NCBI RefSeq assembly: GCF_036075115.1
Contig: NZ_CP107958.1
Span: 2,666,001-2,730,000 of the forward strand
Source of the DNA: Streptomyces sp. NBC_00377
GTDB lineage: Bacteria > Actinomycetota > Actinomycetes > Streptomycetales > Streptomycetaceae
DNA length: 64,000 bases
Direction of reading: 5' to 3'
Part shown: positions 39,457 through 47,639 of the stretch, in pieces
Numbering within the stretch: position 1 is the stretch's first letter
Layout: each line of letters opens with the position of its first letter
Program-made: the position numbers and the translations under genes
The notes under the pieces: generated by a model
Databases searched by the model: none
The model's input: the letters and a program-made list of their open reading frames with translations, nothing else
Told to the model about the DNA's origin: nothing

Positions 39457-41634
39457 ATGGACCTTGACGCCCTGCGCCACGGGGATTTCTCCAAGCTCGG
39501 TGAAGCGGTCACCGACTGGGAGCAGATGACGAAGAAGCTCGCGGACCTGCAGAAGGACGCGGAGACCAACCTCAAGGCCAAGGCGGACACCGCCAAGTGG
39601 GCCGGAGTCAACGCCACGGTCAGCCGCGAGTTCATCACCAAGACCGCCGCCGAGTTCGCCGACGCGCATACCCAGGCCGACTCCATCACCAAGATCCTCA
39701 GCGACACCCACGGTGAACTCATCAGCTACCGGACCCAGTTGAACGCCGCGATCACGCGGGGCGCACAGCAGAACCTGACGGTGGTCGACACCGGCGAGGG
39801 CACGTTCACGGTCACCGGCAACACCCGGCCGGACTGGGCGTCCGATCCCAGTGGCAAGACCGGTGCGACAGACCAGAAGGCGGTCGTCGACCTCCGCGAC
39901 GAGATCCAGGGCATCCTCACCAAGGCGACGCAGAGCGACAACAGCGCCGCGAAGGTCCTGCGGCTCCTCGTCGACCAGGCCAAGTACGGCTTCGCCGACG
40001 CCTCCTACTCCGACCGGGACGAGGCGGCCAAGGCCGTCGCGGCGGCGGAGAAGCTGGCGAAGATGGCCAAGAACCCAGCCGACATGAGCCTCGACGACAT
40101 CAAGGATTTCAACCGCACGATGGAGACGTACAGCGGCGACTCCCTCTTCGCGGAACAGTTCGCCACGCGCCTCGGAGCCAAGGGGACACTCCAGTTCTGG
40201 ACCGAGATGACCTCGGCCCACGCCGGCGCGAGGGGTTCGGAGCTGGAGACGATGAAAAGCCTCCAGAACAACCTGAGCCTGACCCTCGCGACGGCGTCCT
40301 TCTCGGACTCGGACGCCATGCAGCACTGGAAGAAGGATCTCGTCGGCGAACGGAACACCAACTTCCGTGCCACGAACTCGTTCAGCCCGATCGGGGCGCT
40401 GGGCTCCCAGGTCATCAGCAGCCTGATGCGCGAGGGGCAGTACGACACCGAGTTCTTGGACGATTATCGAAAGACGCTCTTCAAGGCCGACAAGGTGGGA
40501 GGCGAGAACAACACCGACGCCCTGTGGGTGAAGGGCTACGACGCCCTCGATCTCGTCTTCGGCGACGGCAACGGCCGGGACCCGCTGGAAGGGCTCCTCG
40601 AGGGTCTGTCGCACAACCCCGAGGCGGCGGTGCACGCCTTCGATTCCAAGGACGATCTCGACCGTCTGCTGGCCACCACTGCATACACAGACCGGGGGCC
40701 CTCACTTGGGCATGCGCTGGAAGCCGCAGTGACGGGGGTCGGGCTGGGAGACTCGATGGACGCGGCTCCGCCCCATAGCGAGACCCAGGTCCAGATCATG
40801 GCGAACATCATGGAGGCAGTGGCGCAGTCCGATGGCGGCTCGGATCTCGTAGGAAGAGGAATGGGCGAGAGTTTCGGGCACATGGCGGCTTCCTACATGC
40901 CAGAGATAAGCAGAGCATTCGGAGGGCCTAACTCCGAGGCGATCTTCCTGTCGCCCAGCGACAGCCCTGAGGGACTTCAGCGATCGGACGTGGCGCGATT
41001 CCTGTCAGCGACCTCATCGAATCCGTCAGGAAGGGCTGGAATCATCTACGGAGAAAGCATCTACACCGGCAGCCTCCTTGATGCGCATCTGTCGGACCCC
41101 TCTTTGTTCGACGGAAGCCGCGACCAGGTCCTTCATGGTGTCGGCAGAAACGCAGGAATCATTGAAGGGATCGTCGGCCGTTCCATCGCCGACGCGGATA
41201 TCGATAAATCCGTCGAAGCCGAGAAGGCGTACAACGACAGTCTGGAAGACCAGGGAAACTTCTTCAATAGCGTGCTTTCGGCCGGCATCGGGTACGGCAC
41301 TGCCGTACTTGCACCATCCGGACCGGCAGGGGCTGCGTACGCCGGGGGTGGAGGTTTTATCACCGGTGTCGCCGGCATGGCTGTTGGGCGCTTACTCGAA
41401 GGCAAGGAATTGGATGGCGCATTGGATGACGCGATATATCGAAACGGGCAAGATCTCAGCAGAGCCCAGGATTCGGTCAACCAGCAGACTCAGTGGTCGG
41501 TGCAGGACGCTTTGAAGCGACATCACGTGAACCTCCCGACGGACGGGACCAACACCCTCATCGGAAACGCCGTCAACGAGGGATGGGAGTCAAGCGACGA
41601 CATCTTGAGAAGCAACAAGAAGCGACCGAACTGA
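39457..41634 (+). CDS. large effector-like type VII-associated protein
   Basis: 725 aa, no signal peptide. Residues 1-110 are long helices of WXG/LXG-carrier style (WEQMTKKLADLQKDAETNLK... ). The middle is helical (LGAKGTLQFWTEMTSAHAG...). Towards the C-terminus there is a Gly/Ala-rich hydrophobic hairpin-like stretch (SVLSAGIGYGTAVLAPSGPA then GGGGFITGVAGMAVGRLL), followed by a charged tail. It resembles the DUF6571-type proteins that recur in Streptomyces ESX loci. Base composition falls along the gene: the line at 40621 is 39/60 G+C, that at 40861 is 33/60. No enzyme motif recognised; I infer a secreted cargo. Confidence 0.72.
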   Translation: MDLDALRHGDFSKLGEAVTDWEQMTKKLADLQKDAETNLKAKADTAKWAGVNATVSREFITKTAAEFADAHTQADSITKILSDTHGELISYRTQLNAAITRGAQQNLTVVDTGEGTFTVTGNTRPDWASDPSGKTGATDQKAVVDLRDEIQGILTKATQSDNSAAKVLRLLVDQAKYGFADASYSDRDEAAKAVAAAEKLAKMAKNPADMSLDDIKDFNRTMETYSGDSLFAEQFATRLGAKGTLQFWTEMTSAHAGARGSELETMKSLQNNLSLTLATASFSDSDAMQHWKKDLVGERNTNFRATNSFSPIGALGSQVISSLMREGQYDTEFLDDYRKTLFKADKVGGENNTDALWVKGYDALDLVFGDGNGRDPLEGLLEGLSHNPEAAVHAFDSKDDLDRLLATTAYTDRGPSLGHALEAAVTGVGLGDSMDAAPPHSETQVQIMANIMEAVAQSDGGSDLVGRGMGESFGHMAASYMPEISRAFGGPNSEAIFLSPSDSPEGLQRSDVARFLSATSSNPSGRAGIIYGESIYTGSLLDAHLSDPSLFDGSRDQVLHGVGRNAGIIEGIVGRSIADADIDKSVEAEKAYNDSLEDQGNFFNSVLSAGIGYGTAVLAPSGPAGAAYAGGGGFITGVAGMAVGRLLEGKELDGALDDAIYRNGQDLSRAQDSVNQQTQWSVQDALKRHHVNLPTDGTNTLIGNAVNEGWESSDDILRSNKKRPN

Positions 41635-41656
41635 GGAAGAGGTTGACAAATTCCCC

Positions 41657-42286
41657 ATGCGCAAGAATACAAAATTCCTGACTCTCGGCGCCGCCACATT
41701 TGCCCTGACCATAGGAGGCTGGTTCTCCTATCAACACTTCTTTACGGACGGGCTCGAAAAGCTTCCGGCCAAAGTGTGCAACGAAAGCATCAAGAGAGAG
41801 ACGGTTATCCGCATACTTCCGCAAACCCGATCAGCGGAGGAGGGCGCCGATATCAATGGTGTCGGGGCCAGCTTCATGTTCAGCTGTCACATCTACACCG
41901 CCGGTGATTCGATATTGTCGGGAGAAGCGCAAATCCAGGACTCATCCCAAGACGCCTGGGAAAGTTACTACAAGTCCTACGGTGGAAAAGCAAAGGGGCC
42001 GTCGAAGCAGGCTTCTTCGGGTGGGATCCATGCCCTCTCCAGGGGAGATTTCGCCAGCGTCTACGTTCCATGCGTTCCCGGCGGAAGCAAGGCCGAGGAT
42101 GCGTCCCAGGCTTACGCTCTGATATCTGAGGTGCGAGTAATTGGGGACAGTCGAGCTGCGGGACTGGACTTGCATCAAGCACTGACCGACTTCGCCTATG
42201 AACTTACACAGCGTGCTTACGCCTTGGGTAAATGCGTGGATGCCCAAAGGTTCCCGACCGAACTCCCTCGATTCAAAGAGAGATGA
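41657..42286 (+). CDS. single-span membrane protein, immunity-like partner of the cargo module
   Basis: 209 aa. A short basic start (MRKNTK), one membrane helix (FLTLGAATFALTIGGWFSYQHF) and an extracytoplasmic domain with four cysteines (KVCNES, FSCHI, VPCVPG, GKCVD) that could form two disulfides. No lipobox. G+C over 41641-41820 is 92/180 by my count (about 51%), far below the surrounding chromosome. 22 bp after the 725-aa gene. Its place and topology fit an immunity protein against a membrane- or wall-acting effector, but there is no direct functional motif. Confidence 0.68.
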   Translation: MRKNTKFLTLGAATFALTIGGWFSYQHFFTDGLEKLPAKVCNESIKRETVIRILPQTRSAEEGADINGVGASFMFSCHIYTAGDSILSGEAQIQDSSQDAWESYYKSYGGKAKGPSKQASSGGIHALSRGDFASVYVPCVPGGSKAEDASQAYALISEVRVIGDSRAAGLDLHQALTDFAYELTQRAYALGKCVDAQRFPTELPRFKER

Positions 42287-42506
42287 CGTCCCTCATGGCG
42301 GTACTCGAACGATTCAGCCCTCCGAGGAGGGGCCCGCGGCACCCCGATCCCTATCGGCAGGACAGCCACGGCAGGAGTACCACATCACCTTTGTATCGGC
42401 ACGCCGCCGCGGACACGAGCCTGGACCGGGCCGATGACATGAGGGCTCGACAAGCCTGCTCAATCAGGCGCTGATGGTCGCGGGACAGTACGAACAGGTG
42501 ACCCTT
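42283..42506 (+). pseudogene. probable small gene remnant
   Basis: An ATG overlapping the preceding stop (ATGA) opens MTSLMAVLERFSPPRRGPRH..., which runs in frame to 42474. In the +1/-1 frame, STSLLNQALMVAGQYEQVTLE and a TAA (ending 42506) look like a natural C-terminus, so a frameshift may separate the two halves. I cannot name the family. Noncoding is the alternative. 42507-42572 shows nothing. Confidence 0.3.
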
Positions 42507-42572
42507 GAATAAGGCATACACAACCGCTGTCAGCACCAATCGGGGGTCGGGACCACCCGGCACAGCACAGCA

Positions 42573-42605
42573 CAGGGTGGGCACCTCCCGTGCGTGCCCA
42601 CCCTG
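42573..42605. terminator. terminator between the cargo module and WXG100 genes
   Basis: 12-bp perfect stem CAGGGTGGGCAC / GTGCCCACCCTG with a 9-nt loop, placed between convergent genes 20 bp past the minus-strand stop at 42626. Confidence 0.8.
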
Positions 42606-42625
42606 GTGTTGCGGAGTACGTGCAA

Positions 42626-42928
42626 CTACATGAAGTAGCTGGCGCCCTTCAGGTCGCCGCCGCGGTAGTCACCGCCGGCACCGTGGACCTGGTGCGAGAT
42701 CTGGACCAGTGCCGCGTGGATGCCACGGGCGTGCTTGTTCCACTCTTCGCTCTTGCTCTGGAACTGCTGGAACGCCTCGCCGCCCCATCCCGCGGACACG
42801 TTGAGCACGGCCTGGCGCAGCGCCTCGAGGTCTTCCTCGAGCTTCCTGGCCTGGTCGCCGAGCTCGGTGGCGAGCGCGTCCATCGTGCCGTAGGTGACGG
42901 CGAGTTCCTCGTAATGGGCTCCGGACAT
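42626..42928 (-). CDS. WXG100 (Esx-type) secreted protein with C-terminal YxxxD signal
   Basis: 100 aa helical hairpin. The turn W48-G49-G50 in SAGWGGEAFQQF is the W-x-G motif. The tail has Y88-x-x-x-D92 (YRGGD), the export signal known from type VII substrates. GAGGGGAATC precedes the ATG. 90 bp downstream of a second WXG100 gene with which it likely forms the EsxA/EsxB heterodimer described in S. coelicolor. I do not assign which is A or B. Confidence 0.92.
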   Translation of the reverse strand: MSGAHYEELAVTYGTMDALATELGDQARKLEEDLEALRQAVLNVSAGWGGEAFQQFQSKSEEWNKHARGIHAALVQISHQVHGAGGDYRGGDLKGASYFM

Positions 42929-43018
42929 GATTCCCCTCGTTTCTTCGAAGACGTCAGCCGGACGTCGTGGTCCGGCAACGGTCTGGTTCGGCCCTGCCAG
43001 CGGCTCGCCCGTGGCTCG

Positions 43019-43357
43019 TCAGTAGCTGTTGAGCGCCGAAGTCTTCCCACCCAGGTCGTCGACCGAGATCTTGTTCATGTCGGCGGTGATCTGGTCTTCG
43101 AGGTTCTGCTTGTCGGTCTTGGTCATGTGGATGCCCTCGAGGAAGTCGTCGAGCATCTTGCCGATCGCGACCATATGGCCGTTGATCTCGGTCTGCTTGA
43201 CGTTGAAGGCGTTGGCGCCCTGTCCCGTCCAAGCCCGCTCGATCATGTCGATCGTTCCCTGCAGCTTCGCGAGGGAGCCACGGATGTTGTCGTAGCGGTC
43301 GATGACTTCCCTCTGGAGCTTCTGTACATCGCCGTCGTTTAGCTTGCGGTCGACCAT
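43019..43357 (-). CDS. WXG100 (Esx-type) protein
   Basis: 112 aa helical hairpin with the turn W43-T44-G45 (RAWTGQGANAF). The second helix has the long amphipathic run GHMVAIGKMLDDFLEGIHM, then an extended acidic tail. No Y-x-x-x-D/E near the end, so its partner encoded downstream probably supplies the export signal. GGAAGG before the ATG. First gene of the esx pair, downstream of a mycosin gene on the same strand. Confidence 0.92.
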   Translation of the reverse strand: MVDRKLNDGDVQKLQREVIDRYDNIRGSLAKLQGTIDMIERAWTGQGANAFNVKQTEINGHMVAIGKMLDDFLEGIHMTKTDKQNLEDQITADMNKISVDDLGGKTSALNSY

Positions 43358-43454
43358 TTCGGCCCTTCCTTTCGCTGTCGTGAGCTGTGGTTCGCTTCTG
43401 TGCGCGGGCTGGCGCCAGAACCGTTGTGTGCGGGCGGTCGTCGGGCGTGGGGCG

Positions 43455-44726
43455 TCATGCGCTTCGCCGGGACCGGATCACCGCGAAGGCGCCGCCGCCC
43501 AGCGCCAGGGCCGCCGCTGCCGCTCCGAGCGCGATCCACATCGTGGTGTTGTCGGAGGTGTCCGAGGTTGATGCAACCGCCGAGGTCTTGCCGCCCCCGG
43601 TGGCCTTCGAGGGCTGCGGCGCCGATGCCGATGCGGAGGGTTTGTTGCCTGCCTCGTCCGTGACGCCCGTCGCGTTCTCCCTGGCGAGCGGGTCGGTGTT
43701 GGCCGGGCCGGGGTTGAAGGCGCTGTTCTCCAGCACCTTGCGGGGACGGATCAGTCCGTAGCCGAGGTACGTGCTCGGGTCGTTCCTCGCCCAGTCGCGT
43801 CCGGCGGTGTCGATCAGGCTGGCGAGGACCTGGTTCGCGGTCCACTTGGGGTGGGCGGACCAGATGAGAGCCGCGGAGGCGGAGGCGATGGCGGTGGCTT
43901 GGCTGGTGCCCTGGCTGGTGCAGTAGGAACGGAACGTGTTGTCGCACCAAGTCGGGACGTTCAGACCGGGGGATGCCAGGTCGACATAGTTGCCGTGTTC
44001 GGAGAACTTTCCAGTTTTTCCGGATTCGTCAGATGCTGCCACACCGACTACGTAGGGGTAGGCGGCGGGGTATCCGATGAAGTTCTTCTTTTGTGCATCA
44101 TTACCCGTACCGGCAATCATCAACTTCCCCTTGGACTGGGCGTACTTGATCGCCTCGAGATCTTCAGGGTCATCAATATCGCTGGTGATGGACATGCTGA
44201 TGATTCGGATGTCGCTGTCGGCAATTGATTTAATCACGTCCGCCAGTACGGGTATCTTCCGCTTCTCGGTGGCGTTGTCCACTCCGCGGATCGCGACCCG
44301 AAAGGGAACGATCTTCGCCCCCGGGGCTAGGCCCTTGAGTCCTCCACCGGAGCCAGTACCAGCGATCAATTCTGCCATACTTGTTCCGTGACCCGAAGAG
44401 TCGTCCGTCGCTTTGTAATCGACAGCTCTAGGCACTTCCCCGACGAGCACCTGCCCCTTTAGCGCATTCGTCTCGGGATTGACCCCCGTATCGACAACGG
44501 CCACCTTGACGCCCTTGCCGGTACTCACCTTCCACATCTCTTCGGCTTTCATCGCCGTCAGGTACCACTGCTGGGACTGGACGTCGGTGGCCGACGCACC
44601 AGGAGCCAGACCTGCCGAGAAGACAGCCAAGGCGCCGAGCGCTGAACAGACGGCAGCAACCCGTCTCCCCTTTCGTCCCGCGAAGAAGGCGTCCTGCCCT
44701 CCACGTCGGCTGATCTTTGCAACCAT
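43455..44726 (-). CDS. mycosin-type subtilisin protease (second copy)
   Basis: 423 aa. Signal peptide (about 18-46, AAVCSALGALAVFSAGLAPGASA). S8 triad D79 (VAVVDTGVN), H113 (SSGHGTSMAEL), S275 (SQGTSQATA), with the oxyanion Asn probably N209 in GTGND. A Pro/Ser/Ala linker and a C-terminal membrane anchor (WIALGAAAAALALGGGAFAVI) follow. All fit MycP, the protease that stabilises and processes ESX machinery and cargo. The stretch around 44040-44500 is visibly poorer in G+C (33/60 in the line at 44101) than the mycosin at 47640. Start 44726 lies 28 bp after the upstream stop. Confidence 0.88.
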   Translation of the reverse strand: MVAKISRRGGQDAFFAGRKGRRVAAVCSALGALAVFSAGLAPGASATDVQSQQWYLTAMKAEEMWKVSTGKGVKVAVVDTGVNPETNALKGQVLVGEVPRAVDYKATDDSSGHGTSMAELIAGTGSGGGLKGLAPGAKIVPFRVAIRGVDNATEKRKIPVLADVIKSIADSDIRIISMSITSDIDDPEDLEAIKYAQSKGKLMIAGTGNDAQKKNFIGYPAAYPYVVGVAASDESGKTGKFSEHGNYVDLASPGLNVPTWCDNTFRSYCTSQGTSQATAIASASAALIWSAHPKWTANQVLASLIDTAGRDWARNDPSTYLGYGLIRPRKVLENSAFNPGPANTDPLARENATGVTDEAGNKPSASASAPQPSKATGGGKTSAVASTSDTSDNTTMWIALGAAAAALALGGGAFAVIRSRRSA

Positions 44727-44754
44727 GCCTCTGTCTGTCCTCGCTCTTGTCCGG

Positions 44755-46449
44755 TCAGTCGGTCGTCGACGCATCATCGCGCCGCTCGTCGCGGCGAGAA
44801 CGAGCCTTGCCGGAACCCTGGTTGCGCCTGGAAGCACGCGCCGCTCCCCGGCCGGCCGACGCGTTGCCGTTGCTCTTGCTCTCGGCTACTCGCCCCTTCG
44901 GCGTTCCGACCACGCCGTCGGGGGTACCGACAGGTCCGCGAGCCACTTGCCCTGTCCCCGTGCCCGTCGTCGAACCGGGTGCCCCGACCACCCCCCGCCG
45001 ACCGGGCCTCTCCCCCGCTGCACGCGAGGTGGACGCGGCTTCACCGCCGACAACCGTGCCGCGCGGCAACTTGGAACCGCCGGCACCGGCGGCGCTCCCG
45101 GTGACAGGTCGCCCGCCGATAACACCATCGCCGGTACGACCGGCTACCGGGCGCCCCGGGTTCGTAGCGCCCATGCCGGTTGTGGGACCGCGTGAGACAC
45201 CACCAGGACGTCCTGCCGACTGCCCACCGGTTTTCGGCATCCCGCCGACTACACTGCGTCCCATGGGGCCAGTGGTGCGACCGCCCGATTTACCTGCCGC
45301 GGCGGTGCGTCCTGCCTGTCCCACGGGGCCGGTTCCCGTACGCCCTGCTGAGGTACCGCCCGGCATACCGCCCACGCGCCCCTGAGCCGCAGCTTGAGCC
45401 CTATTTCCCGGAACTCCCCCGAAGCCCGGGGCACGCCCAGCCGACCCTTTCGAGACGGGCGGTACGCCGGTGGGAGCAAAGGAAGGAACCGTTCCCGCTG
45501 GGGTTGCGCCGGGACCTGCTGTCTGGGGCGGCGTGACGGTCGTCGGCCTCGCTGAGTCCTGCAACGGCAATGTGCCGATACTGTCGATCTCCGTACCCAC
45601 ATGCTGTTCGGGAATCCCGACGGGCTGGCCCCCGCTCCTGGCGGATGACTGCGAGGTCTCCGCACCCGGTCGATCCAGCATGGTGTCCACAGAGTGATGA
45701 CGTGTGGTTCCCGCTCCACTTGCTGCCGAAAACGATCCGTGGCGCGGCTTTTCCTTGATCGGCGTGAAGTTTTCCGGCTCCGGCACCCCCACATCCGGCA
45801 TCTTGGGAAACGTCGGCTCCTCCGCCAGTTCCATCATCCCGCTCGACACCGTGTAGAACGACGCCAGTCGGTACATCTGGTTGATGGCTTCCTGGCGGTT
45901 CTTCTCCGCCGTGACCGCTGCCGTGTACTCCTCGTTGCCCTCGACCCGCTTGGGCGTCGGGATGTCCTCGGGCTTCTTGGGGTCGATGCGGCTGTCGCGT
46001 GGGGGCATCGACTTGCGTACGGAGGCGAGGCCGGCGCTTGCCGCCAGGACCTGGGTGCCCACCTCGTCGGTGTAGCCGGCGAGCGCGAGGGCGGTGGTGG
46101 TGAGGTTCATGCCCCAGGTGTAGAAGGCGGTGTGGGCCTCGCCCTCCCAGTCGACGTCGCCCAGGTTGCGGCTGAGCTCGTTGGCGGCGTCGTTGATGGC
46201 GTCCCGGGCGTCGACGAGGGCTGTGGCCGCGTTCTCCAGGGTCTCCGGGTTCGCCGACTCGACGATGTCGATCATCGCGTTGAGGTCGTAGCCCTCGAAG
46301 CTGGTCTTGCCGAAGCCGCCCGGGCTGCTGAGGGACCCGGGACTGATCACGACTGCCTTGTTCACGGCGTCGTCCACGCCGCTGTTCTGCTGGGCCGCGT
46401 CCTGGCGTTCCGTCTGGTAGTGGTCCGACTTGTTCTTGTGGTCGGCCAT
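44755..46449 (-). CDS. PPE-like type VII substrate: WxG helical domain plus Gly/Pro/Thr-rich tail
   Basis: 564 aa. Residues about 45-230 are helices with the turn WEGEA (DVDWEGEAHTAFYTWG), the hallmark of the WXG/PPE superfamily. After residue 240 the chain is a long low-complexity Gly/Ser/Thr/Pro/Arg region (for example GQPVGIPEQHVG, GGMPGGTSAGRT) ending in a basic tail. The architecture is like mycobacterial PPE proteins, though no PPE tripeptide stands at the N-terminus. Its ATG overlaps the preceding stop by one base (TGATG), which couples translation to the short partner. Likely a cell-surface or secreted protein. Confidence 0.8.
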   Translation of the reverse strand: MADHKNKSDHYQTERQDAAQQNSGVDDAVNKAVVISPGSLSSPGGFGKTSFEGYDLNAMIDIVESANPETLENAATALVDARDAINDAANELSRNLGDVDWEGEAHTAFYTWGMNLTTTALALAGYTDEVGTQVLAASAGLASVRKSMPPRDSRIDPKKPEDIPTPKRVEGNEEYTAAVTAEKNRQEAINQMYRLASFYTVSSGMMELAEEPTFPKMPDVGVPEPENFTPIKEKPRHGSFSAASGAGTTRHHSVDTMLDRPGAETSQSSARSGGQPVGIPEQHVGTEIDSIGTLPLQDSARPTTVTPPQTAGPGATPAGTVPSFAPTGVPPVSKGSAGRAPGFGGVPGNRAQAAAQGRVGGMPGGTSAGRTGTGPVGQAGRTAAAGKSGGRTTGPMGRSVVGGMPKTGGQSAGRPGGVSRGPTTGMGATNPGRPVAGRTGDGVIGGRPVTGSAAGAGGSKLPRGTVVGGEAASTSRAAGERPGRRGVVGAPGSTTGTGTGQVARGPVGTPDGVVGTPKGRVAESKSNGNASAGRGAARASRRNQGSGKARSRRDERRDDASTTD

Positions 46450-46883
46450 CAGTACCCCGCGTCGGTGTGGTCGGCGTCGTTGGTCCGCTCGGTCTGCTTG
46501 TTCAGCGCCTCTTCACGGTCCCGGTTGACCTCGGTCCGGATCTCGTGGAACCGGAACCGGAGTTCTTCTTCGAGGTTGTCGAAGGTGACGTCCACGCCGT
46601 GCACGGCGATCTGCATGGCCTCCAACTGGAGCCCGAGGGATCTGGAGAGGGCCGTGATGCGTTCGTGGACGCGCTCGTACTGGAGGTGGAGTGTCTTTGC
46701 CTCCGGGAACTGCCCCGCTCCGAACGTGCCCTCCGGCAGACTGTGCCCGCCGACCTTCGCCGAGCCGCCCGCGGATTTCTCGAAGGCCGTGAGCAGGTCG
46801 TCCACCCGTTTTTTGAACGTCGAGAGCGCCATGTATCCGCGCCGTACGTCGGCAGGGCCCCCGCCCATGTCCGCAGGAATCAC
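46449..46883 (-). CDS. short helical partner of the PPE-like protein
   Basis: About 144 aa from GTG 46883 (GGGGAG 10 nt upstream; other in-frame starts at 46928 and 46868 are less well supported). Mostly helical: MALSTFKKRVDDLLTAFEKS, then ALSRSLGLQLEAMQIAVHGVD and a charged C-terminal helix (FRFHEIRTEVNRDREEALNKQ). The one-base stop/start overlap with the next gene suggests a heterodimer, as for PE/PPE or Esx pairs. No clear Y-x-x-x-D/E motif. Confidence 0.7.
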   Translation of the reverse strand: MIPADMGGGPADVRRGYMALSTFKKRVDDLLTAFEKSAGGSAKVGGHSLPEGTFGAGQFPEAKTLHLQYERVHERITALSRSLGLQLEAMQIAVHGVDVTFDNLEEELRFRFHEIRTEVNRDREEALNKQTERTNDADHTDAGY

Positions 46884-47046
46884 GCCAGCCACTCTCCCCG
46901 TTGTCCCGCCGCCCGTCCTGGACGGCACCGCCCGCGCCTTTCATCTGTTCATGACCGCAACGCATCCACTCTAATGACTTGCTCTGACAGCCCCAACTGC
47001 CTTGTGCAACAACCCTGCCACTGCTGAGACACAAGCGGACCATTCC

Positions 47047-47591
47047 TCACGTTCGGGGGGGTTTCTCCTGCGTCTCCCGCATCCAGCGGCGCGCTCCGGT
47101 CTCGCTCGGGTACTCGCGGACCGTGAGCCAGGCGATCAGCCAGCCGACGAGGTAGGCGGCGAAGGCCGGCATGAGGGGGACAGCGCGCGGCAGTTAGCCG
47201 ACCCGCGACGAGCGCGAGCCAGCCGCTGGGCGCGTAAGGGGCCGACGGGTCGACCTCCACGCCCAAGTCAGCGACGGCCACGGCGTAGTCGGACTCGTCC
47301 AGGCCAAGGGCGAGCAGTTCGCGCAGCTCACCGACAAGGTTCTCATCGGCAGTGACGACCTGCGGGTTGCCCACCGAGTGGTCTCGCTGCCGGGTGGGGC
47401 GGCACCGCGGGTCCCGCAAAGGGCTTGTCCACCGTGCGCCAACCGCGGGCGTCGCGGGTGTCACCGCGCATCAGGGTGGACAGGTCGAGCACCCAGTTCT
47501 CGTGCTCCCTGCTCGTCACCTTGGCAACGGTAGCCCGACGCTCGTACATGTCGATCGCGTCGGACCACGAACGCTCGCCGATTTCGGCCAC
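47047..47591 (-). pseudogene. frameshifted small membrane protein gene
   Basis: GTG at 47591 has an excellent GAGGAG site and opens MAEIGERSWSDAIDMYERR, ...STLMRGDTRDARGWRTVDKPF. Protein-like sequence then continues in a second frame (TADENLVGELRELLALGLDES..., PYAPSGWLALVAG). It finishes in a third frame with a membrane helix (MPAFAAYLVGWLIAWLTV, REYPSETGARRWMRE), stopping at TGA 47049-47047. The three frames (start position modulo 3 equal to 2, 1, 0) imply at least two indels; the second lies in a GCGCGC run near 47190. Family unknown. A sequencing error at both places is the alternative. Confidence 0.5.
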
Positions 47592-47639
47592 CGCTGTCTC
47601 CTCACGCTTCACTCCCACGCTCGGCGAGCGGACCACCCC

